Part shown: positions 53,173-63,064 of the stretch, in pieces | Layout: every line of letters starts with the position of its first letter | How positions within the stretch are numbered: the first letter of the stretch is position 1 | Source: Parasphingorhabdus marina DSM 22363 | Lineage (GTDB): Bacteria; Pseudomonadota; Alphaproteobacteria; Sphingomonadales; Sphingomonadaceae | DNA: 64,000 bases | Assembly (NCBI RefSeq): GCF_900128895.1 | Contig: NZ_FSQW01000002.1 | Span: forward strand, 930,001-994,000 | Direction of reading: 5' to 3' | Notes under the pieces: model-generated | The model's input: the letters and a program-made list of their open reading frames with translations, nothing else | The model's database searches: none | Told to the model about the DNA's origin: nothing | Translations under genes and position numbers: made by a program

Positions 53173-54120
53173 TTACAATGCGCCCATGGCAAGGAATTTG
53201 TCACGCCGCATTTTCCGCAGTTCCTGACGCTGAACGTCTGACAGGGCTTTTAGTTCCTCGGCGATCGCTTTGCCCAGATTGGCAATGCATAAATCCGGGT
53301 CGCGATGTGCCCCACCCACCGGTTCCTTGATGATCCGGTCGATGACACCCAGTTTCTTGAGATTCTGGGCTGTAATCTTCATGGCATCTGCAGCGACATC
53401 AGCCTTGTCGCCAGTCCGCCACAAAATCGACGCACAGCCTTCGGGAGAAATGACAGAATAAACGGCATGTTCCAGCATCAGGACGCGTTCCGCAGCTGCC
53501 AGCGCAACAGCACCTCCAGAACCACCCTCGCCCACTATGACTGCTACCATGGGGACGCCCAGCGACAGACATTTTTCTGTCGACCTCGCAATGGCTTCCG
53601 CCTGTCCACGTTCTTCAGCCGAAACGCCGGGAAAAGCACCGGAAGTGTCAACCAGCGTGACCACCGGAAGCGAGAAGCGGTCTGCCAAATCCATCAACCG
53701 GATCGCCTTGCGATAGCCTTCCGGTTTGCCCATGCCAAAATTATGCTTGAGCCGGCTCTCGGTATCGCTGCCCTTCTCATGTCCGATCACCACAACTTTC
53801 TGGTTGCCGATAGTGGCGAACCCGCCAATAATCGCCTGGTCATCGCCAAAGTTCCGGTCACCGCCAAGCGGCATGAAATCTTCAAAAAGCCCAGCGACGA
53901 AATCCTTGAAATGCGGTCGGTCAGGATGCCGTGCGACCTGGGTCTTTTGCCAGGGAGTTAATCTGGAATAGGTATCGCGAAGAAGGTTAGCCGACTTGGT
54001 TTGCAATTTCGCGATTTCTGACTCAATATCCAGCGAGCCTTCGTCGGCCGTTTCCCGAAGCTCTATGATCCGCGATTCCAGAGCGGCAATCGGTTTTTCA
54101 AAATCAAGAAATGATGTCAT
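53173..54120 (-). CDS. accA: Acetyl-CoA carboxylase carboxyltransferase subunit alpha
   Basis: A 315-residue AccA, half of the carboxyltransferase that makes malonyl-CoA for fatty acid synthesis. Recognisable by the opening [20 protein letters not shown] and [32 protein letters not shown] and [12 protein letters not shown]. AccD and AccBC are elsewhere. It is followed, on the same strand, by nothing for 129 bases, and preceded by xerD. Confidence 0.98.
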   Translation of the reverse strand: MTSFLDFEKPIAALESRIIELRETADEGSLDIESEIAKLQTKSANLLRDTYSRLTPWQKTQVARHPDRPHFKDFVAGLFEDFMPLGGDRNFGDDQAIIGGFATIGNQKVVVIGHEKGSDTESRLKHNFGMGKPEGYRKAIRLMDLADRFSLPVVTLVDTSGAFPGVSAEERGQAEAIARSTEKCLSLGVPMVAVIVGEGGSGGAVALAAAERVLMLEHAVYSVISPEGCASILWRTGDKADVAADAMKITAQNLKKLGVIDRIIKEPVGGAHRDPDLCIANLGKAIAEELKALSDVQRQELRKMRRDKFLAMGAL

Positions 54121-54151
54121 GTCATCGGGTTAGAACCGTGAGCGAAAAACG

Positions 54152-55051
54152 TCAACGCGAGAGATTCGCCCGGCTCAGCGGATGCCGTTCATTTACTAGC
54201 TTCACCAGTCGGGCGCTGTCCACATGAGTATAAATCTGAGTGGTACTGATATCACTGTGGCCGAGCAATGTTTGCAATGTCCTGAGATCCGCTCCCCCCT
54301 CCAGCAAATGTGTGGCAAAGGCATGGCGTAGAACATGCGGACTCAACCTGGCGGGATTGAGTCCGACTTGCGCGGCGAGTTCCTTGATAATCTGATACAG
54401 TCGGATCCGGCTGATATGACCGGTACGGGACGGAAAGAGGAACGGCCGGTCCGTAGCCACATGATCCAGCCAGTCTTGTACTGCCTTCCTGGCCCGGTCG
54501 GAAATGGGCACCAGTCGTTCCTTGCCGCCCTTGCCTTTGATCATAAGGAACGGACGATCCCGGACAACAGATTGCCTTGGCAGCGACACCAGTTCACTGG
54601 CCCGCAAACCCGAACCATAAAGCAATTCGATGAGGGCCGACAGGCGGAAATCTGATGTTTTTGGTCTCTTTGCGCTCAGCCGATGGTCTATGGCAGCAAA
54701 TAGCTTTTCCACTTCTTCATGCGACAGGATCTTGGGCAGCGGCCTGCGCGTGGCAGGGCGCGGTAATGCGTCCGACGGATCATCATCCCGAAATCCTTCT
54801 TCGACCAGAAATCCGAAAAACCGTCTGAGTGCGGAGGACTTCCTGGCGACGGTGCTGTTTTGAAGATTGCTCCATCCCTGTGCCAGCTTTTTTAAGCTGT
54901 CTCTGCCGGCGCCGCTTATGGGATCGGGTGACATGGACGCAGCCTGCTCAAGGTCAGATCGATAGGCCGACAAAGTGTTGGTCGACGCGCCGGTTTCAGC
55001 GGCCATCATTTCCAGGAACCGGTCGATATAAGATGCATCACTTCCCGACAT
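54152..55051 (-). CDS. xerD: Tyrosine recombinase XerD
   Basis: A 299-residue recombinase that resolves chromosome dimers at dif with XerC. The catalytic set Arg (YGSGLRASELVSL), Lys, His-Arg (HVLRHAFATHLL), His (LLGHSDIST) and Tyr (TQIYTHVD) is complete, and the N-terminal SAM-like DNA-binding domain is present. ATG 55051 is preferred over the 12-residue longer frame. Place next to accA and the aroK-aroB cluster is typical in alphaproteobacteria. No dif site was recognised in the window. Confidence 0.94.
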   Translation of the reverse strand: MSGSDASYIDRFLEMMAAETGASTNTLSAYRSDLEQAASMSPDPISGAGRDSLKKLAQGWSNLQNSTVARKSSALRRFFGFLVEEGFRDDDPSDALPRPATRRPLPKILSHEEVEKLFAAIDHRLSAKRPKTSDFRLSALIELLYGSGLRASELVSLPRQSVVRDRPFLMIKGKGGKERLVPISDRARKAVQDWLDHVATDRPFLFPSRTGHISRIRLYQIIKELAAQVGLNPARLSPHVLRHAFATHLLEGGADLRTLQTLLGHSDISTTQIYTHVDSARLVKLVNERHPLSRANLSR

Positions 55052-55102
55052 GGGCCCAACGTAGCTCAGCCTTCCCGGCAAATGCAAACCGGGTTTGCGC
55101 CA

Positions 55103-56965
55103 TTATACCCGGGTCAGCGCCTCAGCTGCTATCATGCGGGCCTCTGGCTCCATCCCGACAGATTTCAGGGCGCGAATAATGTGGTACAGGTGCAGGGGTG
55201 ACATGGCGCTCCAGTCCCTCCCCTGCATGCCGACCGCGGTCAACAGCGCCACGGTTCCCTGTTGTTGCCGGCGCGCGGCGGAAACAATCGCCCTGGTCCA
55301 TTTGCTGCTCCGGTCCAGGTCCAGGTCCATATCTTGCGAAAAATCCTGCAAAGCCGACTGGTCCAGTCTGTCCAGGCCGGCAAGCGCTGCCAGCAGAAAC
55401 TGGCTCTTGAGCTGATCCTCCGTCCCGTCATTGTCGCCAAATTCGTCCAGATCCGAATAGTTTATCGAGAGACTGTTCGAGGGAATGCCGACTACCAGAA
55501 GTCCCCAACTCTCACTGCCCGCAGCCACTTCCGGAAACCAGTTTGCTGCGTTCCGATCAAATCCGGCGCTGAGCATCGAGGCGATCAGGTCGGTGCTGTC
55601 GTCGGAAAGACTGCTGGATGGAGCAATTTTGGCTGCGGCTCGAGCTGTCAGTATTTTCGCGCCATATGATGTCAACGGCGCATCGGACCTGCTCCACAGT
55701 GTCCGCATGGCTTCAATGCGCTCGGATGCCGTCGGCGCCCTGTAGGCGGAGCGCAGCAACGAAGCCTGGACTTTCCAGTCCTCACCCGTTTCCGGATCGT
55801 CATAAGCAGCAGAATACAAGCCCACGATGGCCTTGTTTGACAAAACACCAATGGCCGCAGCGATGGCGGATGCCTTCATGCGGGAATCGATCGCCAGCAT
55901 CGGGGCCCGGGCGCGCCAGCCCTGCACGTGCCGGCCAGCCTGTTGATACAGGCGATCAGGGGGTTCGACGCCGGTCGCGGCACCCAGGCCATAACGCCAG
56001 TTGTTGAAATACTGGATTTCGTCCCAGTCAATGGTGACCGCTCGCCGGCCTTCGAACCCTGCACCCACGGTCTTTTCGGCCAGCAAATAGTCGATGCCCG
56101 TTGCAACCTTGTTCCGGCGTGCCTGCCGGAGCAGAGATGTGGCTCGGCTCTGCTCTCCGGAGAATGAGGCGCATATCGGTCCGAACATCGTCCAGGTGGG
56201 TGCATCACTGACTTTGTCGCCACCGGGAACCGATGGACAGATTCCGGCCGGATCAGCCGTTGCCAGATGGGCCTGCATCGCAACTTCATAGAGCCGCGGC
56301 GTATAATTGCCGCCGTCCACCTTCAAAACCAGGGATCTTGCGGCATCGGCTTCGCCCATCAGCAACAGCCGCCAGGCCCGTTCCGCTACCCAGTCCGCAG
56401 GATTTGCATTGGCCGGGCTATCCACCTTGCTGAGCAATGTTCTCCTCAGCAATATCGAGCTCCAGCGGGACAATATCGGCCCCCGCAGATTGCGGATCAG
56501 ATTGGACAGATATTGACCGCCCTCCTCACCAAATGCGTCAGGTGCCAGCCCTCCGGTTTCCGGAGAAAGCACACCGATTTCATCCATCGGACGCGTCTCG
56601 CCCGCAGCAAGATAATATTGCGGCTGCAGCAAATCATCCAGTTCACTGAGATCCGGCTCGCCATCCTCGTCGAGCAGGGATGACGGCAAATCCAGACCGG
56701 AAGTGCTGGCAGGACCAGGCGCGCCTGGAGCTGGGGAACTCGGTTGTGCAGATGGTTGCGCGGGAGATGGCCCGGTAACCGGTGGCGGAGCCACTGGTGT
56801 TGTCGCAGGCGGCGGTGCAGGCGTTGCGGGAGGTGCAGGATCGGGATCGCCAAAGCCCGGGGGCAACAGGGATTCGGGATTGTCCTGACCCAGAGCCGGC
56901 AGGCTGATGATCAGCGCACCGATTGCGGCGGAAGGAAGAAGCAGTTTGTTGATCTGTCGACGCAT
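55103..56965 (-). CDS. Large exported protein of unknown function
   Basis: A 620-residue protein with a signal peptide (LPSAAIGALIISLPALG), then a disordered Pro/Ala/Ser-rich stretch of about 50 residues (PAPPATPAPPPATTPVAPPP), and a long helical region with no recognised domain. It ends in MEPEARMIAAEALTRV, resembling an alpha-solenoid. It lies between the aroK/aroB genes and xerD, as in other Sphingomonadales. Its ATG shares a base with the stop of a 45-residue membrane peptide gene (TGATG), so the two are coupled. The frame to 57205 is not coding. Confidence 0.8.
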   Translation of the reverse strand: MRRQINKLLLPSAAIGALIISLPALGQDNPESLLPPGFGDPDPAPPATPAPPPATTPVAPPPVTGPSPAQPSAQPSSPAPGAPGPASTSGLDLPSSLLDEDGEPDLSELDDLLQPQYYLAAGETRPMDEIGVLSPETGGLAPDAFGEEGGQYLSNLIRNLRGPILSRWSSILLRRTLLSKVDSPANANPADWVAERAWRLLLMGEADAARSLVLKVDGGNYTPRLYEVAMQAHLATADPAGICPSVPGGDKVSDAPTWTMFGPICASFSGEQSRATSLLRQARRNKVATGIDYLLAEKTVGAGFEGRRAVTIDWDEIQYFNNWRYGLGAATGVEPPDRLYQQAGRHVQGWRARAPMLAIDSRMKASAIAAAIGVLSNKAIVGLYSAAYDDPETGEDWKVQASLLRSAYRAPTASERIEAMRTLWSRSDAPLTSYGAKILTARAAAKIAPSSSLSDDSTDLIASMLSAGFDRNAANWFPEVAAGSESWGLLVVGIPSNSLSINYSDLDEFGDNDGTEDQLKSQFLLAALAGLDRLDQSALQDFSQDMDLDLDRSSKWTRAIVSAARRQQQGTVALLTAVGMQGRDWSAMSPLHLYHIIRALKSVGMEPEARMIAAEALTRV

Positions 56966-57102
56966 CAACTGGATGTCCCGGGATTCAGCACCGGTTTCTC
57001 GACTGGTGCGAGCTCCTGCTCCACGTCCATCGAAGCCAGTCCATACATGCCAGCACCTAACAGAATCACAAACAACAATATGACAACCAGACTGCGCGGC
57101 AT
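56965..57102 (-). CDS. 45-residue membrane peptide coupled to the next gene
   Basis: A short protein with an N-terminal membrane helix (PRSLVVILLFVILLGAGMYG) and a polar tail (DVEQELAPVEKPVLNPG). Its stop and the ATG of the large exported protein overlap as TGATG. It is the first gene of that leftward pair and faces aroK. A conserved anchor or leader for its partner is possible; no function is known. ATG 57102 is the only reasonable start, as longer frames run into the divergent promoter. Confidence 0.75.
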   Translation of the reverse strand: MPRSLVVILLFVILLGAGMYGLASMDVEQELAPVEKPVLNPGTSS

Positions 57103-57191
57103 CTCTAATCCCAACTCTTTTCGACCATAACCCAAATCCGGATGCATTGAGTTTGGCACTCTTTGGCAACCTATGTATAGCCTTTGCCTCA

Positions 57192-57767
57192 ATGAACAAA
57201 AACATGGAAGACTCTTTTGATCAGCCTGCCGAAGATTCGGGTGGAAGCACCGGACTGGAAGTTGATCGTCCAATCGTTCTCATCGGTCTGATGGGCGTTG
57301 GCAAAACAACCGTTGGCCGCCGGCTGGCAAAAAAACTGGATTTGCCGTTTGTTGACGCCGACGAAGAAATCGAGAAAGCCGCTGGCCTGACGATTTCCGA
57401 GATATTCGACCGGTTTGGCGAAGATTATTTTCGTGATGGCGAACGCCGCGTGATTTCGAGATTGCTGGATGATCACATGCAGGTCATTGCCACCGGCGGA
57501 GGGGCCTTCATGAATGCGGAAACACGCAACCTCATCCTGTCACAGGCAACCGCGGTCTGGCTGGACGCGGATATTGATATCCTTGTAAAGCGGGTGGCGA
57601 GACGGGATACCAGGCCTTTACTCAAAAATGGTGATCCCGAACAAATTTTGCGAAAGCTGGCGAATGAACGAAATCCTGTCTATGCGCAGGCCCACGTTCA
57701 TGTCGTCGGGAATGATTCACCGCACGAAACCACCGTAAACAGCATCTTGAGTTCCCTTGCACAATGA
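57192..57767 (+). CDS. aroK: Shikimate kinase
   Basis: A 191-residue enzyme that phosphorylates shikimate with ATP: Walker A GLMGVGKTT, shikimate-binding DADEEIE, FRDGERRV and GGGAFMN, and the lid DTRPLLKNGD. A polar N-terminal extension precedes the usual start; ATG codons at 57192 and 57204 both fit. Overlaps aroB by four bases. Two consecutive steps of aromatic synthesis are encoded together. Confidence 0.95.
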   Translation: MNKNMEDSFDQPAEDSGGSTGLEVDRPIVLIGLMGVGKTTVGRRLAKKLDLPFVDADEEIEKAAGLTISEIFDRFGEDYFRDGERRVISRLLDDHMQVIATGGGAFMNAETRNLILSQATAVWLDADIDILVKRVARRDTRPLLKNGDPEQILRKLANERNPVYAQAHVHVVGNDSPHETTVNSILSSLAQ

Positions 57768-58864
57768 CACGCATTCCCGTCGAACTGGCCGAACGCAGCT
57801 ATGAAATATTGATCGAGCCCGGTGCCCTGGCATCAGCTGGCGATCATCTCGGTCCCTTTGTGAAAAACGGGCGGGTATTCATTGTTACGGACGAAAATGT
57901 CGCGAACCATATTCTCCCGACACTACGCGCGTCTCTCGACACCGGGCGCATTGCCCACAAAGAACATATCTTGCCGGCTGGCGAATCGACCAAAAGCTGG
58001 AAGATGCTTGAAGACCTGGTTGAGAGCCTGCTCGAGGAGCAGATTGAACGGTCTGACATTCTGGTTGCGCTCGGCGGTGGCGTGATCGGCGATCTGGTTG
58101 GTTTTGCCGCCGCGATCATCAAGCGGGGCTGCAAATTCGTGCAGATTCCCACCAGTTTGCTAGCGCAGGTCGACAGCAGCGTCGGCGGCAAGACCGCGAT
58201 CAACAGCAAGGCCGGCAAAAATCTGGTGGGCAGCTTCAACCAGCCGGAATTCGTCCTGATCGACCCGGAGGTATTGAACAGTCTGCCCGACCGCGAACTT
58301 CGTGCCGGTTATGCAGAGGTGCTGAAATATGGTTTGATTGACAAGCCGGACTTTTTTGAATGGTGCGAACAGAATGGCGCCAGGGTGCTCGGCCGGGACA
58401 GCAATGCGCTGGTCCATGCCATCGCGGAAAGCGTTTCAGCCAAAGCCCGGATTGTCGCAGCAGACGAACGCGAACTCAGTGGCACACGGGCCCTGCTGAA
58501 TCTCGGACATACGTTCGGACATGCGCTGGAAGCGGACACGGGATATTCCGCCCGCCTGGTTCACGGCGAGGCGGTTGCTGCTGGCATGGCCCTTGCCTTT
58601 GGATATTCTCAAAGGCGCGGCCATTGCCCGGCCGCTGATGCCGGGCGCGTCAAAGCCGCGCTTCAGGCGGTCGGCCTCCCGTTTGATCTGACAAGTGCAT
58701 CGGTAGAGGCTACAGGACAAGCCCTGGTCGGCCACATGATGCATGACAAGAAAATGCAATCCGGACGATTGCCTTTCCTTCTGGCAAACGGAATTGGTCA
58801 AACATTTCTGGCGCCCGACGTCGATCTGAAGGATGTAGTGGATTTTCTGGACAATTGTCGCTGA
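57764..58864 (+). CDS. aroB: 3-dehydroquinate synthase
   Basis: A 366-residue NAD-dependent enzyme that cyclises DAHP to dehydroquinate. NAD-binding VALGGGVIGDLVGFAAA, the PTSLLAQVDSSVGGKTAIN loop, and the zinc ligand histidines (LGHTFGHALE, VHGEAVAAGM) are present. ATG overlaps the aroK stop (ATGA). Aro genes for chorismate appear twice in the window, with chorismate mutase far upstream. Confidence 0.98.
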   Translation: MTRIPVELAERSYEILIEPGALASAGDHLGPFVKNGRVFIVTDENVANHILPTLRASLDTGRIAHKEHILPAGESTKSWKMLEDLVESLLEEQIERSDILVALGGGVIGDLVGFAAAIIKRGCKFVQIPTSLLAQVDSSVGGKTAINSKAGKNLVGSFNQPEFVLIDPEVLNSLPDRELRAGYAEVLKYGLIDKPDFFEWCEQNGARVLGRDSNALVHAIAESVSAKARIVAADERELSGTRALLNLGHTFGHALEADTGYSARLVHGEAVAAGMALAFGYSQRRGHCPAADAGRVKAALQAVGLPFDLTSASVEATGQALVGHMMHDKKMQSGRLPFLLANGIGQTFLAPDVDLKDVVDFLDNCR

Positions 58865-58873
58865 GCGAGGGGT

Positions 58874-60646
58874 CTAGTCACTGCTCATCTTGCTGCCGGA
58901 AAGACCAAATCCGATATGCCGGCCGGCAAACATGTCATCGGCAGCACGCTGCGCTTCGAGGCGGTCACAATCGAGACGGCGATATTCGCGGTCGACCTCT
59001 TCAATCAGGGCTTCGTCCAGATCCATCGCCATCATCGCTTGCTTGGCCAGATGGATGGCCGATTCAAACACCTCCCGCTTGACACCCGCCAGGTTGGCCT
59101 TTTTCACATCCAGTAGATGCACTCGGTCAAAGGCACGGACAAACAGCTTGGTTTCTGGAAACGCCATTGCAATCTTGTCGAGTGCTTCCGCCCCGAATTG
59201 GCGGTCATCGATGCAGAAAATGATTGCGGCACAATTGTCCGCTCCCGCGTTACGCAACAGATCTGTTCGCGTGCCATCGCCATAAAAGACCTTGCGCCCG
59301 AATTGCTGACTGACATCGATTTGTTGTGGCTTGATGTCGATGATAGTCACGGACACATTGGCACCCTGCAACATCTGCGACACGGTCTGTCCAAATCGCC
59401 CGTGCCCGACTACCAGAACAGAGGAACGCTCGGCACGCGAGGGATCATCCAGTTCGACATCAGTCTGGGAAGCCGTCGTGCCAAATTTCTGCGCGATCAG
59501 CATCAGGAATGGTGTTGTGGCCATGGATACGGTGATGACAGCACCGAATAAACTGCTGGCTTGCGGATCAATCAGCATGGCCCGCTCCGCTTCGGCGAAC
59601 AAGACGAAACCGAATTCTCCGCCCTGGCTCAGCAAAAGTCCCATGCCCAGAGCCGGCAATGTCTCCATTCCGAAAAGCTTTCCAAGGCCGAAAATGATCA
59701 GGGTCTTTGTCGCGACCAGAATCAGAGCGGCCGTAAAGACAAACGCCGTGTTGTCCCGGATCACACTCAGGTCGAGCATCATCCCAACGGCCAGGAAGAA
59801 AAGCCCGAGCAGCAGCGAACGGAACGGATCGATATCCGCCTCCAGTTCGTGCCGATAGGGCGAATTGGCCAGCATGACACCGGCAATAAAGGCACCGAGA
59901 GCAGGTGACAGGCCGATAACTTCCATCAGGGCTGCGCTGCCAAAGACCGCGACGAGGCCCGCCACAATGAACAACTCCCGTTCAGCGATCTGACCGATCA
60001 GTTTCAGCAACGGCTGCAAAAGGTAGCGCCCTGCGAGAATCAACCCGCCAATCGCCAGCACACCGAGTATGGCGGTGAGCCACCCCGGGAGGCTGTCATC
60101 AGCCGCGGGAGCACGTGAAAGTACCCCGACAATCGTCAGCAGAGGAATGATCGACAGATCCTGAAACAGCAAAATCGAAAAGGCGTTTTCTCCGGAAGGC
60201 GTGTTTAGTCGTCCGCTGGACTGCAGCATGGGCAACACCTGGGCTGTCGATGACAAGGCGAGCGGAAGTCCAATCGCCAAAGCCGCTCCCCAGGTAAAAG
60301 TGGACGAGAGATAAATCAGCAGAAACAGCGCGATGCCGCAAAGGATCACCTGGCTCATCCCCAGTCCGAAAATCGCCCGTCGCAATCGCATAAGCCGGGC
60401 CGGTGCAAGCTCAAGGCCAACGAGGAACAGCAGCAGGATGATCCCGATCTCTGAGAATTCGAGGATGGTTCTGCCTTCGCTGATCAGACCAAATCCTTGC
60501 GGACCGATCAGCACGCCCGCGATCAAATATCCGAGAACCGCACCGATGCCGAACTTTCGAAACAAAAGTACGAGCAGCAATGCAGCCGCCAGCATGATGA
60601 AACCGGCTATCAGCAAATCCCCGAAATGTGCGGCACCATGATCCAT
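58874..60646 (-). CDS. Monovalent cation:proton antiporter-2 (KefB/CPA2)
   Basis: A 590-residue CPA2 antiporter: about 12 membrane helices with GYLIAGVLIGPQGFGLI and LALSSTAQVLPML, then a cytoplasmic TrkA-N/RCK domain (VVGHGRFGQTVSQML, about residue 405, with the nucleotide-binding Gly motif). Related to K+ efflux systems KefB/KefC, which are gated by glutathione adducts; no KefG/KefF-type partner is beside it. Convergent with aroB by nine bases. Confidence 0.93.
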   Translation of the reverse strand: MDHGAAHFGDLLIAGFIMLAAALLLVLLFRKFGIGAVLGYLIAGVLIGPQGFGLISEGRTILEFSEIGIILLLFLVGLELAPARLMRLRRAIFGLGMSQVILCGIALFLLIYLSSTFTWGAALAIGLPLALSSTAQVLPMLQSSGRLNTPSGENAFSILLFQDLSIIPLLTIVGVLSRAPAADDSLPGWLTAILGVLAIGGLILAGRYLLQPLLKLIGQIAERELFIVAGLVAVFGSAALMEVIGLSPALGAFIAGVMLANSPYRHELEADIDPFRSLLLGLFFLAVGMMLDLSVIRDNTAFVFTAALILVATKTLIIFGLGKLFGMETLPALGMGLLLSQGGEFGFVLFAEAERAMLIDPQASSLFGAVITVSMATTPFLMLIAQKFGTTASQTDVELDDPSRAERSSVLVVGHGRFGQTVSQMLQGANVSVTIIDIKPQQIDVSQQFGRKVFYGDGTRTDLLRNAGADNCAAIIFCIDDRQFGAEALDKIAMAFPETKLFVRAFDRVHLLDVKKANLAGVKREVFESAIHLAKQAMMAMDLDEALIEEVDREYRRLDCDRLEAQRAADDMFAGRHIGFGLSGSKMSSD

Positions 60647-60649
60647 CTG

Positions 60650-61090
60650 TCAGCTGGCCCCATCCGCTTGAGAAGCAATAGCAAGGGCTTCCAGAATTGC
60701 ATCATAGGGTAACAGAATTGCGGCATGGCGACCAGGATAATCCCTGGCAGTTGCCAGCAGATCAATATCCCGCCATGTGCCCGGGCTTTCTTGCCTGCCT
60801 TCCAGAAAATCCTGCAAATGCTCACGTGCTGCCTTGATTTCTGTGCTGGATCGGCCAACTGCCTGACCCGCGACAATGGCAGTGGACGCCTGGCCAAGCG
60901 CGCAGGCGTTGACCTCGACTCCCAGCTGTTCAATTTTTTGGTCACTGGAGATACGCACATCGGCAACAACCCGGCTGCCGCAGGTTTGCGAGCGAATCTC
61001 GGCACTTCCGTGCGCATCAGGCAATCGCCCTTCATGCGGAATCGAAACGGCCAATCTCAATATATCACGTGTATATAATGGCTGGTTCAT
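60650..61090 (-). CDS. Iron-sulfur cluster scaffold-like protein (IscU/NifU N-terminal type)
   Basis: A 146-residue IscU-like protein. Of the three cluster-binding cysteines of the family, two are visible, C37 in SQTCGSR and C63 in NACALGQAS; the third position is RHAAILLPYDAI, where IscU has His-Cys, so the last Cys is replaced by Ala. The start overlaps the cvpA stop (ATGA) with an AGGAAG site. Function as a scaffold is doubtful without the third Cys; a derived role in Fe-S or sulfur handling is possible. Confidence 0.85.
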   Translation of the reverse strand: MNQPLYTRDILRLAVSIPHEGRLPDAHGSAEIRSQTCGSRVVADVRISSDQKIEQLGVEVNACALGQASTAIVAGQAVGRSSTEIKAAREHLQDFLEGRQESPGTWRDIDLLATARDYPGRHAAILLPYDAILEALAIASQADGAS

Positions 61091-61599
61091 TCGTCGGCTT
61101 CCTGACCGCTGCGTTGCTGTTCTACAAGATCGACCATAGCGGAGCCACTCGCATTGAGTAGCGGATAGGTTCGCGACTCCGTCAACCACTCCGGCCGGTT
61201 CTCTTCCGGACCATAAAAGCTGTCATAAACCAGGGTCACCAGCAGATAGAAAAGCGTTGCCACAAGCAGTCCCTTGATCATGCCAAACCCGAAGCCCAGC
61301 ACCCGGTCCACCGGTCCGAGCAGCGATTTGCGCGATTTTTGGCCAATGGCCCGCGCAATCGAACGGCCCAGAGCGTAAACGACGATCAGAATGGCCGCAA
61401 AGGCCAAAACCGAAGCGCCGCCCTCATTTCCGATCGGACCCGAGAGAAAGTCGGTTGCCGCCGGATGCAGAAAACGCACAGCGACAATGATCAGCAGCCA
61501 GACACAAAGCGACAAAATTTCCTGAACAAGCCCGCGCAGAAAACCGAAAATTGCCCCGCTGCCCATCAGCAAGAGTACAAAAATATCCAAGGCAGTCAT
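61087..61599 (-). CDS. cvpA: CvpA family membrane protein
   Basis: A 170-residue CvpA protein with four membrane helices (ALDIFVLLLMGSGAIFGFLRG with the family motif GxxRGLVQE, then WLLIIVAVRFL, and LAFAAILIVVYALGRSI). CvpA is named for colicin V production; the general role is in envelope stress resistance, not fully explained. It follows radA by nine bases on the same strand. Confidence 0.94.
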   Translation of the reverse strand: MTALDIFVLLLMGSGAIFGFLRGLVQEILSLCVWLLIIVAVRFLHPAATDFLSGPIGNEGGASVLAFAAILIVVYALGRSIARAIGQKSRKSLLGPVDRVLGFGFGMIKGLLVATLFYLLVTLVYDSFYGPEENRPEWLTESRTYPLLNASGSAMVDLVEQQRSGQEADE

Positions 61600-61608
61600 G
61601 CTGTCTAG

Positions 61609-62973
61609 CTAGTCGCGGCCAAGCATATGGTCAACGAGATTGGCGAGCTTCGCAAAATGCAGCTGTTTCGGGCCTTTTGCCCCCTTCTCTCCCGAGGCGG
61701 GAATCAATGCTCGGTCGAAACCCAGTTTGGCGGCTTCTTTCAGCCGCAACGGCGTGTTGGCGACAGGGCGAATTTCCCCGGACAGGGAAATTTCCCCGAA
61801 AATCACGGCATCGCTGGGCATCGGTCGTTCGGCATGGGCGGATATCAGTGCGGCGGCCACAGCGAGATCCGCAGCCGGATCCGTCAGGCGATAGCCGCCG
61901 GCAATGTTGAGATAGACTTCGGCACCGGAAAAACTCAGCCCGCAGCGCGCTTCAAGAACGGCCAGAATCATCGCCAGTCGTGAACTGTCCCAGCCCACCA
62001 CGGAACGGCGCGGCGTGGCCCCGCTGGCCAGACGGACGGTCAAAGCCTGAATTTCAACAAGCACTGGTCTGGTGCCTTCCAGAGCCGGAAACACAGTTGC
62101 CCCCGTCACTTCTTCGCTACGGTCCGTCAGGAACAGAGCCGAAGGATTTTGCACCTCGGTCAGGCCCTTCTCTTCCATCGCAAAAACGCCGATTTCATCC
62201 GTCCCGCCAAAGCGGTTCTTGATCGACCGCAGGATCCGGTACTGGTGGCTGCGCTCCCCTTCAAAACTCATGACGGTATCGACCATATGTTCGAGGACCC
62301 TCGGACCCGCGATATTGCCATCTTTGGTGACATGTCCCACCAGCATCAGCATCGTGCCATGCTCCTTGGCGAACTTGATCAGCTCCTGTGCTGATGCACG
62401 AACCTGACTGACAGTTCCGGGTGCGCCTTCGATGAGATCGCTGTGCATGGTTTGAATGGAGTCAATGACGACAAAATCAGGCGCATCGGTTCGCAGGGTC
62501 GTGAGAATATCGCGAACCGAAGTCGCCGATGCCAGCTGGACCGGGGACTTCCCCAGTCCGAGCCGCCGCGCGCGCAAACGCACCTGATCGGCCGCTTCCT
62601 CTCCCGAAATATAGGCCACCGACAGACCCAGATCCGCGAGACGAGCGGAAACCTGCAGCAGGAGGGTCGATTTACCGATTCCGGGATCCCCGCCCATGAG
62701 CGTCGCGGAACCCGCAACCAGGCCGCCGCCGACCGCCCGGTCAAATTCCGCAATGCCGGTTTGCTTGCGGTCAGGCAGGGCAATATCGCTGTCCAGTCCG
62801 ACAAGCCGCACCGCGCGCCCGCCTGTCTGCAAATTATGCTTGGCGGCAAATACGGTTTCTCCCGCTTCTTCGGTGAGCGTGTTCCATTCTCCGCAATCGG
62901 GACATTGCCCCTGCCACCGATGGGAAATCGACCCGCAATCCTGACAGACATATTTCTTTTTCGCCTTGGCCAT
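61609..62973 (-). CDS. radA: DNA repair protein RadA
   Basis: A 454-residue RadA: N-terminal C4 zinc finger (CQDC ... CPDC), RecA-like ATPase with Walker A GDPGIGKST, the RadA-specific KNRFGGTDE motif and a C-terminal Lon-like domain. It processes recombination intermediates by driving branch migration. ATG 62973 is chosen over a GTG three codons upstream. First gene of a radA-cvpA-NifU-like operon. Confidence 0.97.
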   Translation of the reverse strand: MAKAKKKYVCQDCGSISHRWQGQCPDCGEWNTLTEEAGETVFAAKHNLQTGGRAVRLVGLDSDIALPDRKQTGIAEFDRAVGGGLVAGSATLMGGDPGIGKSTLLLQVSARLADLGLSVAYISGEEAADQVRLRARRLGLGKSPVQLASATSVRDILTTLRTDAPDFVVIDSIQTMHSDLIEGAPGTVSQVRASAQELIKFAKEHGTMLMLVGHVTKDGNIAGPRVLEHMVDTVMSFEGERSHQYRILRSIKNRFGGTDEIGVFAMEEKGLTEVQNPSALFLTDRSEEVTGATVFPALEGTRPVLVEIQALTVRLASGATPRRSVVGWDSSRLAMILAVLEARCGLSFSGAEVYLNIAGGYRLTDPAADLAVAAALISAHAERPMPSDAVIFGEISLSGEIRPVANTPLRLKEAAKLGFDRALIPASGEKGAKGPKQLHFAKLANLVDHMLGRD

Positions 62974-63064
62974 GGCTTTCACTTACCAGAACAAACAAGG
63001 AACGCCAGAATTTTCTGACCAATCCCACTTGCACCGCCCTGCCCTTGCTGTAGGCACGTGATTC

